Shown here: positions 35,101 through 36,003 of the stretch, piece after piece
Position numbering within the stretch: the first letter of the stretch is position 1
Layout of the letters: each line of letters opens with the position of its first letter
Assembly: GCA_002279765.1 (NCBI GenBank)
Contig: NCCR01000079.1
Coordinates: forward strand, 31,374 to 67,376
Direction of reading: 5' to 3'
Source: Verrucomicrobia bacterium 12-59-8
GTDB taxonomy: Bacteria; Verrucomicrobiota; Verrucomicrobiae; Verrucomicrobiales; Verrucomicrobiaceae
DNA: 36,003 bases
Program-made: the position numbers and the translations under genes
Notes under the pieces: generated by a model
What the model saw: the letters and a program-made list of their open reading frames with translations, nothing else
Database searches by the model: none
Told to the model about the DNA's origin: nothing

Positions 35101-36003
35101 GCATAACCCGTGGCGGTGTTGCCAAATGCGTCTTTCGCGGTGACCGAAACCGAGACCGGCGTGCCCGCTGCTGCTGTGCCAGGGGCACTGAGAGCCAGGC
35201 TGGCCGCTGCCGCAGGGGTGATATTGAACGTGCCGCTGGTCGCCGCAGTCAGCGGGACTGAAGTGGCGCCCAAGGTATAGCCCGTGCCCACCTTGTCGAT
35301 GCTCAGCGTGCTGAAGGTTGCTATACCTGCGACCGCATTGACGGTCGCGGTGCCGGACAAGGTGCCGCTGCCAGGATTGGTGCCGATGGCCATCGTCACA
35401 CCTGCCGTGCTGGTGGTGAGATTGCCTGCGGCGTCCTGCACCTGCACCGTCACTGCCGGGCTGATGGCCACACCGGCAACCGTCGTGGTCGGCTGCGTGA
35501 TCACCGCCAGCTTGGCAGGCGCACCTGCCGTGATGTTGAAGGCATTGCTCGTCGCCGAGATGAGCCCCCCTGCGCTTGCACCCAAGGTGTAGCCCGTGCC
35601 TGCCTTGTCGATGCTCAGCGTGCTGAAGGTCGCCGTGCCTGCCACTGCGGCCACGGTCGCGGTGCCTGAAAGCGTGCCGGTGCTTGGATTGGTGCCGATG
35701 ACCATCGTCACACTCGCCGTGCTGGTGGTCAGGTTGCCGGCGGCATCTTGCACCTGCACTGTCACCGCTGGAGAGATCGCCGTGGCAGAGACCGTGTTGG
35801 TCGGCTGGGTGATCACCGCCAGCTTGGCAGGCACACCTGCCGTGATGTTGAAGGCATTGCTCGTCGCCGAGATGAGCCCCCCTGCGCTTGCACCCAAGGT
35901 GTAGCCCGTTCCAGCCTTGTCGATGCTCAGCGTGCTGAAGGTCGCCGTGCCTGCCACTGCGGCCACGGTCACCGTGCCTGAGAGCGTGCCGGTGCCTGGA
36001 TTG
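32154..36003 (-). CDS. Giant Ig-repeat and beta-helix surface protein (5' end outside window)
   Basis: The reading frame is open through 36003, so the N-terminus lies outside; at least 1,282 residues are visible. N- to C-terminal: near-identical 104-residue Ig-like repeats (FNITAGxPAKLAVITQPT ... GTNPxxGTLSGT), another Ig-like domain, a Calx-beta-like domain, then a choice-of-anchor Q-type beta-helix (GGGGIYVDTTASLVLSNSTV, DPLIGPLADNGGPTLTHMPL), then cadherin-like segments (VSVNDVPTVIGT), and a C-terminal tail (LEWTSTPGLWYRIYYSEDM) seen in Verrucomicrobial secreted proteins. A large extracellular adhesin or matrix protein is inferred. The outer-membrane barrel gene follows 30 bases downstream. 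Confidence 0.85.
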   Translation of the reverse strand, partial: NPGTGTLSGTVTVAAVAGTATFSTLSIDKAGTGYTLGASAGGLISATSNAFNITAGVPAKLAVITQPTNTVSATAISPAVTVQVQDAAGNLTTSTASVTMVIGTNPSTGTLSGTATVAAVAGTATFSTLSIDKAGTGYTLGASAGGLISATSNAFNITAGAPAKLAVITQPTTTVAGVAISPAVTVQVQDAAGNLTTSTAGVTMAIGTNPGSGTLSGTATVNAVAGIATFSTLSIDKVGTGYTLGATSVPLTAATSGTFNITPAAAASLALSAPGTAAAGTPVSVSVTAKDAFGNTATGYAGTVHFTSSDTNAVLPADGTLTSGAGSFNVTFENAGTQTVTGTDTVTSSITGTSGSIAVSEAITLTATDTTAAVTGGDTGTYLFTRGGNGAAVTVNFALNGASTASAGEFTLSGGSASFNGSTGSVTIPSSSTSVTLTLTATANATGVAKPSKTVQLDLASGTGYISGAPTTGTVTIAQNGFLVTTVADSGQGSLRQAVLNANAITGADTITFSDGTGGTVNFTDGTPDVISLSSGQISFDANVSIAGPGANLLTVNNTAAASTTSRVFNVNLAATGVFIQGVTISGGNPNGAGNGGGGIYVDTTASLVLSNSTVHGNTTTATGNGGGGIRNNGALTVINCTISGNGASLAGGGIRTNLGSLTVINSTISGNTSGSGGGGVDSNSPTTTVMNSTITNNSGVIGGVRRTAGTLTVQNSIIAANVSNATVPDVDGAFTSGDGNLIGNVGTATGFTSTNDLTGTGASLRDPLIGPLADNGGPTLTHMPLNGSLAINNGLAANLPADSFDLDGNLNTTEALPVDQRGLPNFRTRGPAPDSGAVEAFAFEPTISVATTNEDTQSTSGLVISANTADGGLTTNYKITSILNGTLYQNDGTTPITAGSFITKAQGAAGLKFTPDANLNTPNTLGGFGFTAQAAVGTADPADLRGTAVSVSITVISVNDVPTVIGTGLADVSMTIGDVLVIPLAANFDDVDLDTLIFTVSGNTVPAKASASITGGTNVTVSGLAYGVTDITIQADDGNMGLVTDTFQVAVGTVQPTTPGLDGPVDPATGLPLPPGSAYRFSNQTGGFEIDVQVQNTTAFAINGFRLDVDFSAYLVPDPDPLKSQPTMRLYNSTNNTRSPNPAVPAYIIYPYPVAVGEIVKVRLNFYTTTRRFPNPFAPGLTLTKYATSQTGGPLPSDLTFTPARIRLNNAGQVLLEWTSTPGLWYRIYYSEDMTTWFPSATPIEATTNQMQWRDTGAPFTQTPPGMSRFYQVAPIAAPAP
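35215..36003 (-). repeat. Tandem 312-bp in-gene repeat
   Basis: Period 312 bp (104 codons); the segment beginning CCCAAGGTGTAGCCCGT recurs near 35270, 35581 and 35893. Neighbouring copies are nearly identical in DNA, including silent positions, which points to recent duplication or gene conversion. The array continues off the right edge. Confidence 0.85.

Overview
The window looks like a chromosomal segment of a Verrucomicrobiota bacterium, close to Prosthecobacter/Verrucomicrobium. This is an inference from gene content: GC-rich coding DNA, a PEP-CTERM protein built of autotransporter-type beta-strand repeats, many secreted proteins (DUF1080, dienelactone hydrolase, PPC-domain, beta-helix and FAD oxidoreductase with a golvesin-like tail), a di-heme cytochrome peroxidase, and almost no Shine-Dalgarno sequences. 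No species was identified by search.

Layout. 1-6130: the 3' part of a giant repeat protein ending in a PEP-CTERM signal, then a decayed IS630-type transposase and an orphan, frameshifted second PEP-CTERM tail. 6191-8693: a di-heme cytochrome c peroxidase (minus) divergent from a secreted beta-helix protein (plus). 8709-11560: a 573-residue ABC-2-like membrane protein and two small coiled-coil, C-terminally anchored unknowns. 11645-14097 (minus): sucD, a DgkA-type lipid kinase and an unknown secreted protein. 14244-14742: a small exported HMA-domain protein and tRNA-Ser(GGA). 15062-16833 (minus): glycyl-tRNA synthetase with an apparent 10-base lesion. 16992-17590: three tandem 194-bp units, each folding into nested hairpins. 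17610-19623: a LysR regulator divergent from a TauE/SafE permease, with a 22-bp palindrome between them. 19684-22212: HrpB helicase. 22650-26320 (plus): a TPR protein, an SDR oxidoreductase and three exported proteins (DUF1080, dienelactone hydrolase, TraB-like). 26377-36003 (minus): a PPC-domain protein, an FAD oxidoreductase, an outer-membrane beta-barrel and a giant Ig-repeat/beta-helix protein running off the right edge.

How the genes relate. Most of the window is housekeeping plus envelope functions. The two giant repeat proteins at the edges are probably surface or secreted structures: the left one carries an exosortase signal, and the right one sits 30 bases upstream of an outer-membrane barrel gene, probably in one transcript. 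The LysR/TauE pair is a classic divergent regulator-target arrangement. I found no complete defence system, CRISPR array, phage or intact IS. The least explained elements are the 194-bp hairpin array, the PEP-CTERM/IS630 scar, the glyQS lesion and the two small anchored coiled-coil proteins.
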